Source of the DNA: Alitta virens
Lineage: Eukaryota; Annelida; Polychaeta; Phyllodocida; Nereididae
NCBI GenBank assembly: GCA_932294295.1
Contig: OW028573.1
Location: 72,393,829 to 72,457,828, forward strand
Direction of reading: 5' to 3'
DNA length: 64,000 bases
Below the pieces are notes generated by a model, which worked only from the letters and a program-made list of their open reading frames with translations, ran no database searches and was not told the DNA's origin. Below are positions 13,001 to 23,634 of the stretch, one piece after another. Position 1 is the first letter of the stretch. Every line of letters begins with the position of its first letter. The translations under genes and the position numbers were made by a program.

Positions 13001-16000
13001 ACCTGAGCGGTATGCAGCTCATCATCGACATGTTGAAAGGTATTCGGGATCACCACATGTTCCGATAAAGACTTGCGTATGATGCGCAGCAGCAGCAGCA
13101 GCTAGGTGGTCCGGCAGCAGCTGCAGGTGATGTTGGTTGGCATCACAGAGTCAGTGGTTGTGAGGGGCCTGCATCTTTCTACCTGTAGAGACACACCTCC
13201 TCAGGAAGCTTGGCTACTCCTGATGCATACACACCAGACCATGCAGCCCACAGTCATCATCACACTGAGCACTTTGTGCATCTGCTGCTGCAACAACAGC
13301 CAGCCAGCATCACTCTCAGCAGCAGGAGCAGCAGGCCCAGTCCGCATCTTCATCCATCACTGTCCACAGTAGACTCCACACCAGCCAAAAGCCACTTAGT
13401 GACTCCAAAACACCGCCAATACAAGGTTGTCAAGGCCAGAGGCAGCACTCAACTCTCTCCGCAGATCGCTTGTTACAGTATCAAATGCACTGTGAAATGG
13501 ACTCCTCAATTCAACTGCAGTAACTGGCAGTTTCTGACTGGCCAACAAGCTGACCACAACTGACAACTAATGTGATAGAGTTGTAAATGGACTGTAAAGA
13601 TAATGTACATCAACAGAGGTGACTGACTGACTGACTGACCAGTTTACTGACCAGAATAGATGACCACAACAATCAATAAACTGGATCACTGTATTTGACC
13701 ACTCAGCTGCTCAGCATTTTGCATCTGAAACTGCACAATCAATTTTAACACTGTCTCTCTATTGATATTGATAAGATGTCTAGTAGTCTGATTTACCATA
13801 AATACATCACACATGCCATTTATGTCTATGATTTATGTCAGGTCAGGTCATCCATTGATATTTTTACCAGCAAATGTACTGTAGATTGCATCACTGCTAA
13901 CAACCAAAGGCAGGCATAATGATGAGATAACAGGACTTCCATTACATGGTTCACTTTTGGTTGGGTGTGTCACCTGTCTCTATCTATCTGGCAATGTATG
14001 CTGAGTACTGTACAAGGCACCATCAAGTAAACATCACATGACATAAACCAATTGATATAGCTCAAACTCAATGGGGAGGAAAAGTACCACAAGAGTACCA
14101 CAAGAGGTCACCGTAGCATATAGCTATCGTTAGAAGATGTCATATATATTGTAACAATTAAGTAGTGACGTCATCATATTGTCTCTTCATATGCTACGGT
14201 CATAGTGCCCCCTGTAGACTGTTACTTTTTCTCCCCATTGAATCAGAATCAGAATCTCTTTTATTGTCCTTTCTGTTTACAGTTATTAACATTTTGTATA
14301 AACAAAAAAAAGAAGTAATGGATGAATATTTGACAGCAATCGAATCAAGGACCAACTGATTTTCATCTACAACGGAGCTTAACCATATACTTTTTCTATT
14401 TACTGATCATTAAGTATGAGGAATAATGACTGATTGGAGTAAATAAGCCCTTAGTCCGGTTACAGGTTAATAAACTAAGATGGGATGCCTGACTTCATCA
14501 TTCGGCTTTCCAAAAATAAACAGCTTCATTTACTTAATCAACTGGTTGCCAATTTATATAATTACGGTGCAGGATCCTGTAGCTCAACGCTTCCAATTAC
14601 AACTCAGCCAAAATGCCACATCCTAATGTTAATCATACAGCTACCATGTATTTCAATCAGCAAACATGACGCACTGAATTACATGCAAATTGCGAGCCAC
14701 AGAATGAAGCGACATGCCAAATGGACCTCGGCATTAATGAAAATGACGTGATGACTTGGTTGGCAATCAAATTACCACTTGGCTATCTCTGCATCTTCAC
14801 CCAGCAGCATCCGCAGCCATTGATCCATTCTCTAAATAAAGCATGCGCCAGTAAACTTTCCTAATATTACTTAAAAGAAAATGGGAGTTAGAATTAAAAC
14901 TTTCAAATTACACAACTTGTAATCTAGGCTCCTCTAATGTCGAGTTCTAGCCCTCATCAATAATTTACCTTCACAGATTTTGAGGCTGCTAAAATTGCTT
15001 GAAGAGTTAGAAGTAATTGATACTATACCTGTATAAGGTATTAAATATTAATATGTGCACGCAATATTTTAACCAAATGCATAGATGACACTAAAGCGCT
15101 TGAATCCAGGCCTTTTTGTCTCATTGTCAAAATTTTCCCCAACAATTGTGGTCTCCAGCCATGGTCTCAGCCTCTTGCCTTGTGATGTGGTGCCAAGTCA
15201 TCCTAGAACTACCGAAGAGTACCCCCCTTCCCTTCTTCAAAGTATATTAATTTCGAACCCACAACATGCTGATAGCCGTACAACCTTGGTAAACCAGATT
15301 TATCCAAGGTACAACACTTCAAACACTAATATAAGCGGTCTAGCAGTTGGATTTGCACCTTACCCCACAATCCCAGTGACCAGAGTTTGATTCAATGTCT
15401 CCTATGGTTGTATTACCTTGGAATCAAACGCCTAGACTTCTAGCATAGTACATAAGATTTTTTCCACTGCACCACAGAGTCACTTTAATACTGGTGCCAG
15501 AGAATCACCCTGCACTCGATGCCTCACATTTGCACTGAGCACTGGAAGAACCTGAGAGATATCTGTCTCCCTTAGTCCTATACACTGCTAAGTAACTCTC
15601 ACTTTTGACAAACACCACCACGATTTAGTGCCAAGCAAGTTCTGACAAGAGAATTACGCCCATTTTTAGGTTTTTTTGAGCCTCTGATGAGCCCATTACC
15701 TCCTAAATGAGAGTCTATGCCTCACTACATCAAAGACAATAAGAATAAGTTTGCTTAATCATGCACTCATTTCTGCTTTTATACTGCGTAGTGTCCTTTT
15801 GAGTAAGGACGTGACAGTCGCAGTAAATAACCAGTCACTGCGAGACCATCCATTTATTGGATAACATTTCAAGGCATCACCACTGTTGCTGCCTGATATC
15901 GAGTAGTCTGTCGTGATGCTAAGATATCAGGCAAGCATAGTAACTGCCCAGATCTATGGCGGCTAGAGTCTAGCAGCGGTCTACAGGACATGACTTCAAA

Positions 16001-19000
16001 GCTCAAGTCCATTGCGACTGGACCTGGTAACTAAGATAAGCCACTGCAATCAAGTAATCCATCAATTCTTAAGCCCAGGCAATATCACTCTAAGCCAGAC
16101 TGGAGTAGTCCTGGGCTAATATCACAACATGAGAAATCCTCCAATTCAGATTCATCCAAACATGGAACTTCTTCTGTACTTTCCTTGGACACATAATTAA
16201 GTTATAACATTTGTATAACAGCAATCTATGAGCGTGAGTGGATTCCAGTTTTTTCAACAGCTAGCCAACATCCACCAATTCTACATTAGCCAGCCTGCTG
16301 AATTCAGGCCCCTGGTTCGATCCCGGACTGGGCAATCTTCATGAGCTGCATCCCAGTTTGATGTCAATCGCATGAGATGTTAAAATGGAGGTGCCTTGTA
16401 CGCATAAACACTGTTTATTTTAAGGAAAGCAAAAGACCCCACTCATGGGATAAATGTTTGAAATGGTGTGGACTCCAAGCCTTATCATCTCATCATTACC
16501 TCTGCTTGTGGCAGCAGATCATTGAATCAGAATTTGTTTATTTGCACCCCAGGGGCGGGGGGGGGGGGGAAATGCTTGTGTTGGAGATCATATAATGGCT
16601 GAGTTGCAGACCAGTAGCATTGAGACATTGACAAAAATCAATAAGAGCAAAAGTGTGATTAGTTAGAAGCTCTGACCCTGAAATAAGTAGACAAGGTCCC
16701 ATGTCGCTGATTAGCTTATCACACTCGTCTTAGCAACATCAGCAGCTGATGGCAGATGTGGATATGACATTATATGGATGCAAAAATAGCTGACTGACTC
16801 ATTTTTAGTAACTGAAGTATATACTTAGTTCCTCAAAACATGCTTAATAGGAGAACAACTTCTTTTTTCTTTTTTTTTTTTATAGGAATGGCATTAAAGC
16901 AAATTTAACCAAATGAAAACCACATTGCATAGACAGCAAAGCTGCAATTAAGTCTACAGAGCCAAGGCTTTGAGTGTGCACATATCAAGAGCTTGGCATA
17001 TGTTGGCAATGTATGGCGATGCCTGTGTCAGTCCTGCAGTGCAATGAATTCACTTCCTCTGTAAATGGTCCTGTGTATGTTTATGCATGCGACAACAGAC
17101 TACAAGGAAATTCTCCATATTTCCACAAACGACAAATGACAAGAAGAAATGCAACGCACAGTAGTCTATTGATGCAAAGCAGATCTATCTGAGCATCTCA
17201 TGATAGATTTTGCCATAACACGCACCTACCTCATTTATAATGCCAGTGCCTGACACTTGTATCGTATGTACACAGTTTATAGACAATGGACAGCTAAGTG
17301 CTAAATGAAAAGTTTGGTGCATATCAGTGCATCATGACATGCATTCATAATACTCTCCCCCCCCCCATTCTTCCTCTTGGGTTGAGCTATATATGCTGTA
17401 AAGTAAGTATAGTAAATGGAATATAACGTTCACCATTTCATATTATTGGTAGCATATATTGGTAGGCAACAAAAGTCAAAAGACACCCAAAGCGAGGAGC
17501 TTGAATCACTTTGTTGAGGACACCTGTGGTAAAAGGATCAACCGAGGAGACCTTTGATGGAAAATGATAAATGAAGTAGTAATTTCATGGGTGGCTACTT
17601 AGTGAGGTGACCTTTAAGCAAAGTTCTAACTCAAGATTTGTTTTGTCCCAAATTTACTGGTCTGCAGCATATTCAACTTATATGACTGGCTGCCAGAGGC
17701 AGACGTAATGATGAGATTATAAAGCTTGAAGTCTACATCACGTTACACATGTAAACCATAAGTGGGTCTTTTACTTGCCCCAGCATAGACACTGTGTTAT
17801 ACAGTAAAAGGCAGCACCAATTTGATGTCTGTATCTCATTCAAATGACTCCACTTGACTTATACAACTCGTGAAGAGTGGCCAGGTGTAGGAATCTAACC
17901 CTGGACCCCACTGGATCTAGCGAAGAGTTAATTTAAACAAGCTTTTAAAATGACATATTGCAAAGCTTTAGACATCAATACAAGACTGTCACTCACTCAC
18001 ACCTTCCAAACATTCGCAAAACAGAAGCCGCCAACTGCAGATTTAATAGCACAGAATGCCACTGGCTGTGCGTTACCACAGTTTTCTACAGCTCTGCACC
18101 TGAGAACCATAATGATCCTGGCTAAATCTGGAAACAAGCTAGTCTGCCCTTTGCTACTATGGATATAAACACCTGAACGAGACTTACTGTTACGTGAATA
18201 ACTCTAGTTGTTCCATTAAGCGCTAAGTACCTGCAGTTCACTCCTATATATCATTTCACCTATATCTTGCAGTATTTTTGTTACTTTTCAATCTGCTCTT
18301 ACCCTTCAAGCTCAACTTTATACACTCTATTTGAAGAAACAGGGGCAAAGAATAAACACGATCACAAATAAATCTATTTTCAGAGAGCTTTGTAAATACA
18401 TGTCAGTCCATACCACGATTACTGAGTACATTGAAGCACATAGATTTATATTTCACAAATCATTTATCACAATTTCCACTCTATATACAAAACTCATTAC
18501 CTCTCTACCTCCTCCAGCCTACAGCTGAAATGTGGCCTGGTACTGTAAAAAGTATTCCACAATTTCACGGAGCACACGGTTTCTATAGATTGTTTGCTCT
18601 TCGCCAACAAGGAGCAGCAAAATGTTCACGACACTTATCAGTACACAAGGGTTTATATTTGACCTGTACTGTACATTCATAACATCTATATTCACAATGC
18701 TGCAGGAAAGATATTTGCATTTAATTATAAAGTATGATTCGATACCATGGTTGGGCTCGTCACATTGCTAATCGCATACGTGAGTGAATTCAGTAAATAT
18801 ACATCTCATATGAACATGTTAATACTAGACATGAATAAACTCACACTATAACGTCAAATATACAAGAAATATACTATAGAGCCTTGCTGTTAAGATACCT
18901 CACTGATAACGCCATCTTTCAATTAAGGTCCCAAGGTCAAGGCCAAAATTGTATATTAAATAACATCATCAACAGACCACCATGTTACTAATGCTAACAA

Positions 19001-21057
19001 GACATTATGGTTGGAAGTGTGTTTTATCATCAGAAATATCTATCACACGAATAGCATCATCTTGTACTATTGCACCCTTGTTAATTTGTTACCTAATAAA
19101 TGATTTTCTATAACCTTATTGATTGATTTTCTATCATGGCACCTGAGTAGCATTAACCGACCTGTAGTACTACTCTGTAGTACAATCTGTATTAATGTGT
19201 TAGGATACACTAAAACAATCGAAGCAATCAAGTTCTTGTGATTCGGTAAATGTGTTGCGCATAGGTTCAGCTGACCTAGCCGTTCTAGGTGATTCTAACG
19301 ATAATTATGTGCACTGTATTCACTTTTGTTTTTATCTGTTATGTTTTTAAAGTTTTATAACGTTTACAATATATTTTAATTACCAATATTTTTATACTAT
19401 ACACCATGAATTGTATCTTACTATGCATGTGTGTGAATAAACATATTTAAAAAAAAAGATGAATTTTATTTTCTCACCTTGTGTCCTCAATGAAGAGTTC
19501 CTCCTCTGAGTCTTCCTCTTCGAACATCTTGTATCCTTTGTCCTTTTTCTCCTTTTTGTCTTTTTTACGACCTGCATCCTTTTTACGAGGATAGTGCTCC
19601 TCATCCTCTGAAACTGTATTGTTAATCTGGGTTATAATCATGATTATAATAATATCAGACACATACCAACTTAACTGACACAAAGTATGGAATGGTTAAA
19701 AGTCACTTTCGCACAATCGCACACATAGATTATTTCAAATTACTTCCTCAGTTTTTGTTAAACTTTACTATTAAATTAATACTGATGCACACACCGTACT
19801 GATGACACACAAACTAAAAGTGAGAAGGGATATTTTTTCAAATTTGATACTTTACATTTACATTAAAATGTAGATTACAAAAATACTTATACAGCTGTAT
19901 TATGTTTATCAATACACCATCTTTTTAAAATATTTTAAATTTCATGTACAACAAATGCGATCACTCAAAAACTTTTCCCAGTACAGCTGTATATAAAAAT
20001 TCAAACTCTACTTGGAAATGGTTAAAAATAACAAAACACTCATAAAATCAGCAAACATAATCATAACTAACAGGAACCTATAAACAAAGTTTAACACAAA
20101 CTAGTCTACTTGAGATTAATATTAAAGCATCGAACAAATTGGCAATAACGCAAAAAAAAAAAAAACCTCTTAAATCACGTCAGTCGATCATTTTAATCAT
20201 TGAAGTAAGCAGTATACAATAATAAGATCGTGTATTTCACTAGAAATTTTTCACTGCCCAGAATGACCTCTGACCTTACGTGCAACCTTAGGTCAGTGAC
20301 CATTGCTAGCCAATGAGAGGCTTTCTCCTCGACACTAGTTGTTCCCATGCAGCCAGATTTACTCTGACCTTATGTGCATAAAAAAGTGTTTTATCTGAAT
20401 CTTAGGTCAGTGACCATTGCCAGCCAATGAGAGGCTTTCTCCTCGACACTAGCGTGTTACCTTCTTATTATTGTATTCTGTGTCGTTCAGAGTCAAAATG
20501 CTGGCTGACGCCTGTGCTTAAATGTAAATCATATTGATCTACCTTCCCTGCCCAACACTGAACTTAAACCAGCCATTCTACAGAATAAAAAAACATAACC
20601 ATCATAATTAAACCTTACCAGTATTTACTCTCAGGTTTAAAAACAATCAACACGTACAAAAATAACTTTTGTTTAATAGATAGATACCAACAGATACAGA
20701 TATAACTTAAATCTTCAACTAATTACATGTAATTAGTCAACAAGTCATACCCCAACTGCCTAGATAATAAACAAATGTGGATGAGAATCATGAGATACTC
20801 CTGTCGACAAACTAGGAACATAAAATCAAACACCTTGAAAACTTGACAAAAAAAGGACACAGGAGTGACAAGACACTTGGGTTTGACAAACAGCGACACC
20901 AGGGGGCTTTCAGTTGCATTGAAACAACAACTACCAGGGTAACATCTACCAGGGGGCAGCAGTACTCACATTCTCTGTCTCCAGCCCGAGAGGAATAGAG
21001 ACCAGGGAATTCCTTCTCCACATCAGGACTTTCGAAACTGAATGAATGCTCTGTCAT
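1059..21057 (-). CDS. RALBP1: RalA-binding protein 1 (RLIP76-type RhoGAP), 3' partial, 11 coding exons in view
   Basis: Coding exons in order are 21057-20970, 19613-19478, 6506-6425, 5933-5807, 4717-4592, 4192-3989, 3701-3583, 3361-3231, 2687-2489, 2147-1439 and 1154-1059. Intron phases agree throughout and give 672 residues before the window edge. The start MTEHSF...EFPGLYSS resembles the vertebrate N-terminus, and a Lys/Glu-rich basic stretch with SPSKMKK follows. Residues about 145-337 are a RhoGAP domain with GIYRISG (candidate arginine finger Arg195) and [11 protein letters not shown]. Residues 338-404 are the Ral-binding helical segment, with [14 protein letters not shown]. The family binds GTP-bound RalA/B, stimulates GTP hydrolysis on Cdc42 and Rac, and acts in endocytosis and mitosis. 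Oddities are a 13 kb second intron and a 236-residue acidic insert between the Ral-binding helices and the C-terminal coil. The identification is firm; individual exon edges were read by eye. Confidence 0.93.
1439..2147 (-). CDS. RALBP1: RALBP1 exon 10, acidic low-complexity insert with an internal duplication
   Basis: This single 709-nt exon encodes about 236 residues rich in Glu, Ala, Val, Ser and Pro (for example [17 protein letters not shown] and [16 protein letters not shown]). It lies between the Ral-binding helices (exon 9) and the [17 protein letters not shown] segment (exon 11). Vertebrate RALBP1 has only a short linker here, so this is a lineage expansion. A unit of about 38 bp coding for AEKGSVS plus NAVAAA is repeated in tandem at 1972-2053. 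Acceptor TTTCAG and donor GTATTT flank the exon, and the phases match its neighbours. No known domain is visible; it is probably disordered. Confidence 0.85.
1972..2053 (-). repeat. In-frame coding tandem repeat in RALBP1 exon 10
   Basis: Two adjacent near-identical units of 36-39 bp, read on the plus strand as TTACTGACAGATCCTTTCTC followed by an AGC-rich tail and ACAGCATT. They differ mainly by one CAG-type triplet, which changes an Ala run from three to four. They encode two copies of (A)AEKGSVS with NAVAAA, so length changes would stay in frame. Confidence 0.85.
3231..4717 (-). CDS. RALBP1: RALBP1 exons 5-8, RhoGAP domain
   Basis: Four exons (4717-4592, 4192-3989, 3701-3583, 3361-3231) encode the GAP fold. 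[14 protein letters not shown] opens the domain, [13 protein letters not shown] follows, and CEGIYRISG carries the candidate catalytic arginine. [19 protein letters not shown] and [12 protein letters not shown] are core helices, and [19 protein letters not shown] holds the family's conserved [12 protein letters not shown] motif. All joins keep frame (phases 1, 1, 0, 2). The catalytic arginine and supporting motifs are present, so an active GAP is expected by family knowledge. Confidence 0.93.
4860..5608 (+). mobile_element. Decayed 3' end of a non-LTR retrotransposon (LINE)
   Basis: Conceptual plus-strand translation with stops and frame changes gives [11 protein letters not shown], then a run with [13 protein letters not shown] followed by [10 protein letters not shown]. 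This is the Cys-x-x-Cys ... HFLLxCxxY knuckle typical of the C-terminal end of LINE reverse transcriptases. The sequence then runs into an AT-rich tail ending in TCAATAAAAGAAATTCATTC near 5608. It lies inside RALBP1 intron 4, sense opposite to the gene. Only a short, mutated C-terminal piece remains; the clade cannot be named from this alone. Confidence 0.6.
9656..9982 (-). mobile_element. MITE-like repeat, copy A (minus orientation)
   Basis: About 325 bp, matching 33185-33508 in inverted orientation at roughly 88-90 percent by eye. Read on the minus strand it begins AATAGTGGATTTTCAC. It contains a CACCAGGTGGC palindrome and two CCAAT-type boxes (CTATTGGCTG and GATTGGCTGA), and ends near AGTGAAAAGACTCTATTGAG. 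The end, reverse complemented, resembles the start (CAATAG..TTTTCAC), so the copy has imperfect terminal inverted repeats of about 18 bp. A short frame near the far end codes [15 protein letters not shown]. No target duplication is clear. Confidence 0.75.
10201..10335 (+). repeat. Minisatellite, 22-bp unit, about six copies
   Basis: The unit GGAGGTGAGCGAGGAGGGGG plus AT (22 bp) recurs five times almost perfectly from about 10219 onward, with a degenerate copy before and a partial copy after. Variants are GGGGAT versus GGGAAT and one GGTAAG. The strand is strikingly purine-rich (G/A on plus), which can form non-B structures. It lies in RALBP1 intron 2. The apparent minus-strand Pro/Ser-rich frame over it is only the repeat translated. 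Confidence 0.92.
10730..10775 (+). repeat. Perfect 23-bp tandem duplication
   Basis: The 23-mer beginning CGTTTATCATCCGACATATC occurs twice back to back with no differences. It lies in the large RALBP1 intron just before a SINE-like stretch and is probably a recent slippage or repair product. Confidence 0.9.
10870..10990 (+). mobile_element. SINE-body fragment
   Basis: This contains AAGTAATGATGAGATGAAGA and a short downstream body. Related motifs recur at 13905-14030 (ATAATGATGAGATAACAGGA), 17695-17860 (CGTAATGATGAGATTATAAA) and 51925-52050 (GATGAGATGATGAGAGCCCA). The recurrence indicates one short interspersed family. It is heavily diverged and its limits are approximate. Confidence 0.4.
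11405..11460 (-). mobile_element. tRNA-derived SINE fragment (minus)
   Basis: Reverse complement reads a B-box-like GGTTCAATCCCACC preceded by TGCGGCACATGCTCTCC. It resembles the 3' half of a tRNA-like Pol III promoter. No complete cloverleaf is possible, so a SINE remnant is preferred to a tRNA gene. Confidence 0.4.
13080..13563 (+). other. GC-richer stretch with a 117-codon open frame, uncertain
   Basis: The region is locally richer in G+C than its surroundings, with CAG repeats near 13085-13103 and again near 13285-13335. An open frame at 13210-13563 starts [14 protein letters not shown] and is rich in His, Gln, Ser and Thr. There are no recognised domains, no clear splice structure and no homologue that I know. 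It lies in RALBP1 intron 2 antisense to the gene. It could be a transcribed lncRNA or retro-insert, or chance openness caused by the CAG repeats; I favour the latter. Confidence 0.2.
13905..14030 (+). mobile_element. SINE-body fragment
   Basis: Begins GGCAGGCATAATGATGAGAT and ends with ATGCTGAGTACTGTACAAGG followed by CACCATCAA. The terminal part resembles 52005-52045 (ATGCTCAGTACAAAGAACCA), and the first part resembles 10885 and 17705. This supports one dispersed SINE family in the window. Boundaries are approximate. Confidence 0.45.
15335..15400 (+). mobile_element. tRNA-derived SINE head
   Basis: An A-box-like TCTAGCAGTTGGAT at 15339 and a B-box-like GAGTTTGATTCAATG at about 15382 are spaced about 40 bp apart, as in Pol III type 2 promoters. 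A second weaker tRNA-like piece in reverse orientation lies at 15421-15460 (GGAATCAAACGCC). No acceptor stem pairs, so these are remnants rather than tRNA genes. Confidence 0.45.
16284..16345 (+). mobile_element. tRNA-derived SINE fragment with a canonical B box
   Basis: GGTTCGATCCCGGACTGGG at 16314-16332 contains a perfect GGTTCGAtCCC B box. The upstream part (ATTAGCCAGCCTGCTG) is a poor A box. It is a fragment of a SINE or tRNA pseudogene, not a functional tRNA. Confidence 0.45.
17695..17925. mobile_element. SINE-family remnants in both orientations
   Basis: Positions 17695-17860 share the ATGATGAGAT body motif with other copies in the window. At 17885-17902 the minus strand reads a B-box-like GGGTTAGATTCCTACACC followed by TGGCCACTC. 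Together these suggest a SINE body plus an inverted tRNA-like head, probably two fragments. Confidence 0.4.
20287..20452 (+). repeat. Duplicated 52-bp CCAAT-containing segment in RALBP1 intron 1
   Basis: The 52-bp segment from CTTAGGTCAGTGACCATTGC to CTCGACACTAG occurs at 20287-20338 and 20401-20452 with one difference (CTAGCC versus CAGCC context). Each copy contains AGCCAATGAG. Each is preceded by a matching CTCTGACCTTA[CT]GTGCA, at about 20269 and 20363, so the true repeat is longer, with a 25-bp insertion in the second copy. It could be an intronic regulatory duplication. Confidence 0.85.
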
Positions 21058-23634
21058 TTTCCCAGTAGAGTGTTTCAGACTAAAAACCAGACCACAGGAA
21101 ACCACATGTATATGCTTTTACATGTTAGTTGATTGGGAAAATGCATCCACATCTAGCTCTAGACTAACAAGCAAGATTTCAATAAAAAAACATGCTTGAC
21201 AACTGTGACCAGTACAAAACTCAGGCCAAATTAAACTAGCTTTCTAGGGATTTTGGAGACCCAAATGAAACTCATAAATCTAAGGGTCTTATAAGTCATG
21301 CAAACATGCAACCTTCCAAAGCCATCCTCAGTTGAACAAGACCACTAATTATTCTTCAAAAGACATCTGCTCTAAACAGAGTCATAACACTTGTCAAAGA
21401 TCCAAAATGCAACAAAATGCAAACTATCAACATACAAAATTAAGCAAACAAGACAGCAAAAATAGCGGCTTAAAGCTCTGCATGTTAAATGCTTAACACT
21501 TCCAGACAATACTGAGAAACAAACAAATTTTGAAATCTAACATCTCAAATGCACAAGGTGGGTATTGCGCAGCACATTTAGCAAAATAGAATGTATCAAC
21601 TGACAAATGCATCATCAAACAGGTGTCAAATGACAAAGGCATCCCTTAATGTCTAAGTCCATTCTATATGAATGTCATCCACTGAAGCAAACATTAAAAT
21701 GAAACGAAATATCATGCAACAATTATATTTTGTACATGTCATTTTACTAACTATTAAACAGTCAAGACATTTTACTACTATTGCATTAGTCGAAACATTC
21801 AATACTTTAACAGTGCAACAACTTTCTCAGCACCTAGCTTAACCTTCACTTAATCATATGCTTAAAACTATAGTTTACAATTTTACACAGCTTGATAACT
21901 TAAGCCAACACATAATCTTATTCTTGCCTCTTTGGGTTTTTTGTTGAACTTGAAAAATACAAGAAAATTCATCCAATTATACACAATCTACATCAATTCA
22001 TATGTATCAGATGTCATGATAGAATCTGTTATAATTGTTGTTATAATTGTAGAGTTATGTCAGGAAATCATGTCAAAATGGCAAGATTTTTCAGCAGAAA
22101 ATAGGCATGTAAACAACCTCACTAATGCCACCCAGATAAATCTTCCATCATGTTTCGAGTCTACAAGTCATTTTGTCCATAATTGGCCCATTAAGATTTG
22201 TGTGACGTTGTACCTGGAAAATACCAATACATGCTGTCACCACAATTATTGATTACATCATCTAGTATTGTGTATTGGTGATGTCATGTATTGTATTAGT
22301 ATTTCCAGGCATAACAGCACATGAGAACTGACCAGCCCTATACCAGAGATGCTGGTTACATCGAATTTGTGCAACCCCCTCCTCTGTTTGGAAATCCTTT
22401 CGACGGTTTCTAGAAGAACTGATTATTTCCCCTTCCCCTCCCTCCAGGTTGTCGCAGTCAACACGAGTTAGTATTGGACAATGTAGTAGGCCTATAGATC
22501 ACAGTGAGTCATTATTTTCTTGTTCAAAAGCAAAGCATTTCACCTTGGACAACAAAATTCGGGAAGTCGCTGAACTGTGGTCTTTGCAGAAAGTAGGACA
22601 AAGTTGACAGTTTTTACTGTCTTCTGGTTATCTAGTTGTGGACAACCAAAGGTTGTGGTTAACTTCACTCAAAAACAGGGGGAGGCTGAAGACGATGCTT
22701 TTCAGTGCTGCTCAAACTTTTTCTGGAGGGTGATGGTGGTTTTATTGGATAGCTGGCGCGGTTGTAAGTCCATGATTAATATATTTCTAGTACATTTCTA
22801 GTCTCTGAAATAATCGCGATTGAGTTGGAATATATAGTGAGCAGAACGCTATATTTGTGTGCAAAACAACAAACGTTCAGATCGCACAGATCTACCCGGG
22901 ATTCCCTGGGAGTTTCTCAAAGCAACCAATGAGACATGGAAATTGGAATTATCATCACATGACAGCAAAACACGCATGATACCGGCATAATACCTAAGTG
23001 TTCCTGACGTTGTTCAGCACCCGAATTTACAGTGCAATTCACCACAACCTTGGTTTTCCACAACTACTGGTTATCAATATCACTGCATATTATCAGGTTA
23101 TGTCTTATGAAAGATTTGACAATCTGAGAGTGACGTGTTACAGAATCAACCTGTTTAACAAAATCAAGTGTTTTTTTTCCAAACAATTCGCTTTACATAG
23201 GCAGTGTCAGTTGCTTTCAATACTCAGTAGCTGGGGTTAGTTTGTAACACCCCCACACTCGATTATCGCCCAATAGGAAGCCCCAAATGTTGCTCTAGCC
23301 TCCCATTAAACGCCAGTTTACTACTTGCAAGAAGGCTATTATTCGGAAAATATTGTAAATCATCGAAAAATCTTTGATTGTAGTATTTCTTACCCGAAAT
23401 ATTAGGTTTTGCTGGTGTAAAATCTCCCCCTTCCATCACAAATTCATAATTACCATCGCGTACACAAGACGGCGCAGTTGATGACTGTGCAACTTGTAAT
23501 AAACACAGAGGACGCCGTAGTCTAGTCTACGACAAGTGTGGTGGCAGCACTAATCATGTACCTGGCCGAAATCTGTGCGAACGGCAGCAGCATGGCGGTA
23601 TTTATACAAAATATCCTTTTGTTTTTTTGCACAG
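21058..23634. other. RALBP1 5' region and divergent intergenic stretch
   Basis: A plausible 3' splice site (CTGGTTTTTAG) lies at about 21084-21074 just upstream of the RALBP1 ATG, so a non-coding first exon further right is likely. The rest, to the first acceptor of the plus-strand gene at 23634, shows no coding exon that I can support. The 22370-23580 part is somewhat richer in CpG (for example CGCGATTGAG and GACGGCGCAG) and probably holds the two divergent promoters. No TATA box was identified with confidence. Confidence 0.4.

Larger units (their letters stand above)
6507..19477 (-). other. Large RALBP1 intron 2, about 13 kb, repeat-rich and without host exons
   Basis: The donor GTGAGA follows exon 2 and the acceptor TTTGCAG precedes exon 3. 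Between them I find no convincing host exon on either strand. The content is interspersed repeats: a MITE-like element (9656-9982), a 22-bp minisatellite (10201-10335), a 23-bp duplication (10730-10775), several tRNA-derived SINE pieces (10.9, 11.4, 13.9, 15.3, 16.3 and 17.7-17.9 kb), a GACT run at 13621-13640, a poly-G tract near 16557 and a poly-C tract near 17356. The rest is unremarkable AT-rich DNA. The open frames of 60-120 codons in this stretch look random. Confidence 0.75.

Noticed and set aside
13621..13640. CRISPR-like or regulatory array from GACT repeats
   Set aside because: A plain tetranucleotide microsatellite of about five units. No CRISPR is expected or seen in this eukaryotic DNA.
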